NCBI GenBank assembly: GCA_021811745.1
Contig: JAJZNH010000827.1
Location: forward strand, 1 to 5,674
Length of the DNA: 5,674 nt
Reading direction: 5' to 3'
Source: Acidobacteriota bacterium
GTDB lineage: Bacteria > Acidobacteriota > Terriglobia > Terriglobales > Acidobacteriaceae
Both the position numbers and the translations under genes were made by a program. Under the pieces are notes generated by a model that did no database searches, was not told the origin of the DNA, and saw only the letters and a list, made by a program, of their open reading frames with translations. Shown here one piece after another: positions 4,319-5,674 of this stretch (position 1 is its first letter; every line of letters starts with the position of its first letter).

Positions 4319-5674
4319 ATGAAGACCTCAATCGGAATGTTTTTGGCAATTGTTTTCGTGGCCGCCGCTTGCATAATGGCTGGAATACCAGGATTTGCGG
4401 CGGGAACCTCAACCTCCGATCAGGTGGTTCCGATTGCCTGGTCGCGGTTCAAATCCGGGCCGTGCGTTGATGCTGCAGGCCAGCGGTTTGGAAGGGTTCT
4501 GCTCAACGCCAACAAGTACGCGCTGAACACCTGGTGGGCTGATCACAAACTCGACGAAACAGGCGCGGACGGCTACCTTGATTTTCATGGAACGGGCGAG
4601 CGCGACATCAGGCCCATCGCGGCGGAGGCCGAGGGGCTGGCCGTTTCCCTACGGCTAGGCCTTTACGACGCGAAGGTGACCGGCGTCGCGCGGACCGAAG
4701 CGGAGAAGAAGACGGTGGACCTGGTCCGCTCGCTGGTGCATCGTCACCTGGCGAACTCCGCGGGCGGCTGGGGATGGGCGTGGCAGTCACCCTTGTGGGC
4801 TGCGCAAACAGCCAGGGCCGCCTGGCTGATGTGGGATCAATTGGACGCGCAGACACGGCGGGAAACGGTAAAGATGCTGGAGAGCGAAGCGGCATGGGTG
4901 ATGTCGAATAAAGGCCATCCAGCAATCAAGACCTATCGGGACCGGGCGGGCAAGATCATCAGCCGGAGCGACACAGGGGCGGAGGAAAACGCGTGGGACT
5001 CAGATGTGCTGTTGGCGGCCACGGCGATGATGCCGCGCAACAAGGACTATTCGCTCTGGATGAACAAGGTGGTGCAACTGGAGTTGACGGCGCAGTCGCG
5101 GCCCTCGGATGTTGGGCGCAAAGCTGTGTATGCCGGCAAACCTCTTTCGGAGTGGCTGCCGGGCTCTAACGTGAATGAAGACGGCACGGTGATCAACCAC
5201 AACATTTTGCATCCCGATTACATGGTTGCGGCGTTGTTTTCGTTCACTCCGATCGATTGGTACGGCCTGGCGGGCCAGCCTTCGCCAAAATCCGGCTTGT
5301 TTAACAATGACGTGATCTACAACGCGCTGGCCAATCTGCGCTTCACGCCCGGCGAAATTGTGAATGGGAAGCCGATCCGGCCGCCGGGCGGAACGATGTA
5401 CATTCCTGACTCGGCGGACGTGTATTTTCCGCAGGGCAATGACTGGGGAACAGGGCATCCGTTGAACTTCGGGATGGCAGACGCGATGACGGCGCTCTAT
5501 TCTCACAATGCTGATCTGCGAAAGAAGGCGGCGGTGTGGGAGGAAAAGCACGTCGAGTTCACGTTGCAGCAACAGGCGCGATTCAAAGACGGGCATACTT
5601 TCCTGGGTCCATCGGAATTCAGCTATCGAGGCCGTGAGGAGTGGGTCGCGGATTTTGCGCCACGCGCTTACTTG
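4319..5674 (+). CDS. Exported protein, possible alpha/alpha-toroid polysaccharide lyase-like, C-terminus cut by window edge
   Basis: The frame is open from ATG 4319 to the right edge (452 complete codons). An in-frame TGA at 4265-4267 precedes it. No clear Shine-Dalgarno site is present, and ATG 4337 is an alternative start. A signal peptide is evident (MKTS plus a hydrophobic core to about residue 27). Cut choices are near GFA|A, or less likely a lipoprotein cut at Cys18, since VAAAC is a poor lipobox. The body looks mainly helical, with repeated Trp-rich amphipathic segments (GGWGWAWQSPLWAAQTARAAW, 149-169) as in (alpha/alpha) toroids. TGAEENAWDSDVLLAATA (219-236) and DGTVINHNILHPDY (288-301) recall the Asn and His/Tyr catalytic loops of PL8-type lyases (TGAN..., DGSF-x-x-H...Y). 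Candidate residues would be Asn224, His294 and Tyr301. This analogy comes from memory of the family and is inference. If right, the enzyme would cleave uronic-acid polysaccharides by beta-elimination outside the cytoplasm. PL8 enzymes usually exceed 650 residues, so a beta-sandwich part would lie beyond the window. Confidence 0.85.
   Translation, partial: MKTSIGMFLAIVFVAAACIMAGIPGFAAGTSTSDQVVPIAWSRFKSGPCVDAAGQRFGRVLLNANKYALNTWWADHKLDETGADGYLDFHGTGERDIRPIAAEAEGLAVSLRLGLYDAKVTGVARTEAEKKTVDLVRSLVHRHLANSAGGWGWAWQSPLWAAQTARAAWLMWDQLDAQTRRETVKMLESEAAWVMSNKGHPAIKTYRDRAGKIISRSDTGAEENAWDSDVLLAATAMMPRNKDYSLWMNKVVQLELTAQSRPSDVGRKAVYAGKPLSEWLPGSNVNEDGTVINHNILHPDYMVAALFSFTPIDWYGLAGQPSPKSGLFNNDVIYNALANLRFTPGEIVNGKPIRPPGGTMYIPDSADVYFPQGNDWGTGHPLNFGMADAMTALYSHNADLRKKAAVWEEKHVEFTLQQQARFKDGHTFLGPSEFSYRGREEWVADFAPRAYL

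Noticed and set aside
5000..5596. Minus-strand 198-codon frame
   Set aside because: It is antisense to the exported protein, which stays open for 452 codons with a signal peptide and coherent motifs. The antisense translation is Arg/His/Val-rich and patternless.

Overview
The window carries four protein genes, two of them cut by the window edges, separated by unusually long non-coding gaps. Its moderately high GC content, the wording of the radical SAM protein and the loosely packed, export-rich gene set suggest a soil-type bacterium. Acidobacteriota is my best guess, but it rests on general resemblance only and no marker gene is present. No rRNA, tRNA, CRISPR array, transposase or integrase was seen.

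Layout. (1) 1-574, minus strand: the N-terminal 191 residues of a radical SAM enzyme with an intact CxxxCxxC cluster motif, running off the left edge. (2) 575-944: a gap with short degenerate repeats and a possible weak terminator for the next gene. (3) 945-1715, minus strand: a secreted 256-residue protein with 16 cysteines and an apparent internal duplication. It has a textbook Shine-Dalgarno site, which moves the start 37 codons inside the longest reading frame. (4) 1716-2417: a divergent intergenic region of about 700 bases with hairpins, short direct repeats and a structured leader ending at the ribosome binding site of the next gene. (5) 2418-4007, plus strand: an exported 529-residue protein of unrecognised family with three close cysteine pairs. 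(6) 4008-4318: a non-coding gap. (7) 4319-5674, plus strand: the first 452 residues of an exported protein, probably rich in helical hairpins. Some of its motifs resemble the catalytic loops of alpha/alpha-toroid polysaccharide lyases. It runs off the right edge.

Three consecutive genes encode exported proteins (envelope, periplasm or outside the cell), while the radical SAM enzyme is cytoplasmic. The gaps of 311-702 bases and the divergent orientation argue against one operon, so each gene probably has its own promoter. No established multi-gene system can be recognised. The most interesting items are the duplicated cysteine-rich protein, the structured leader before the 529-residue protein, and the possible lyase-like active site in the last gene.
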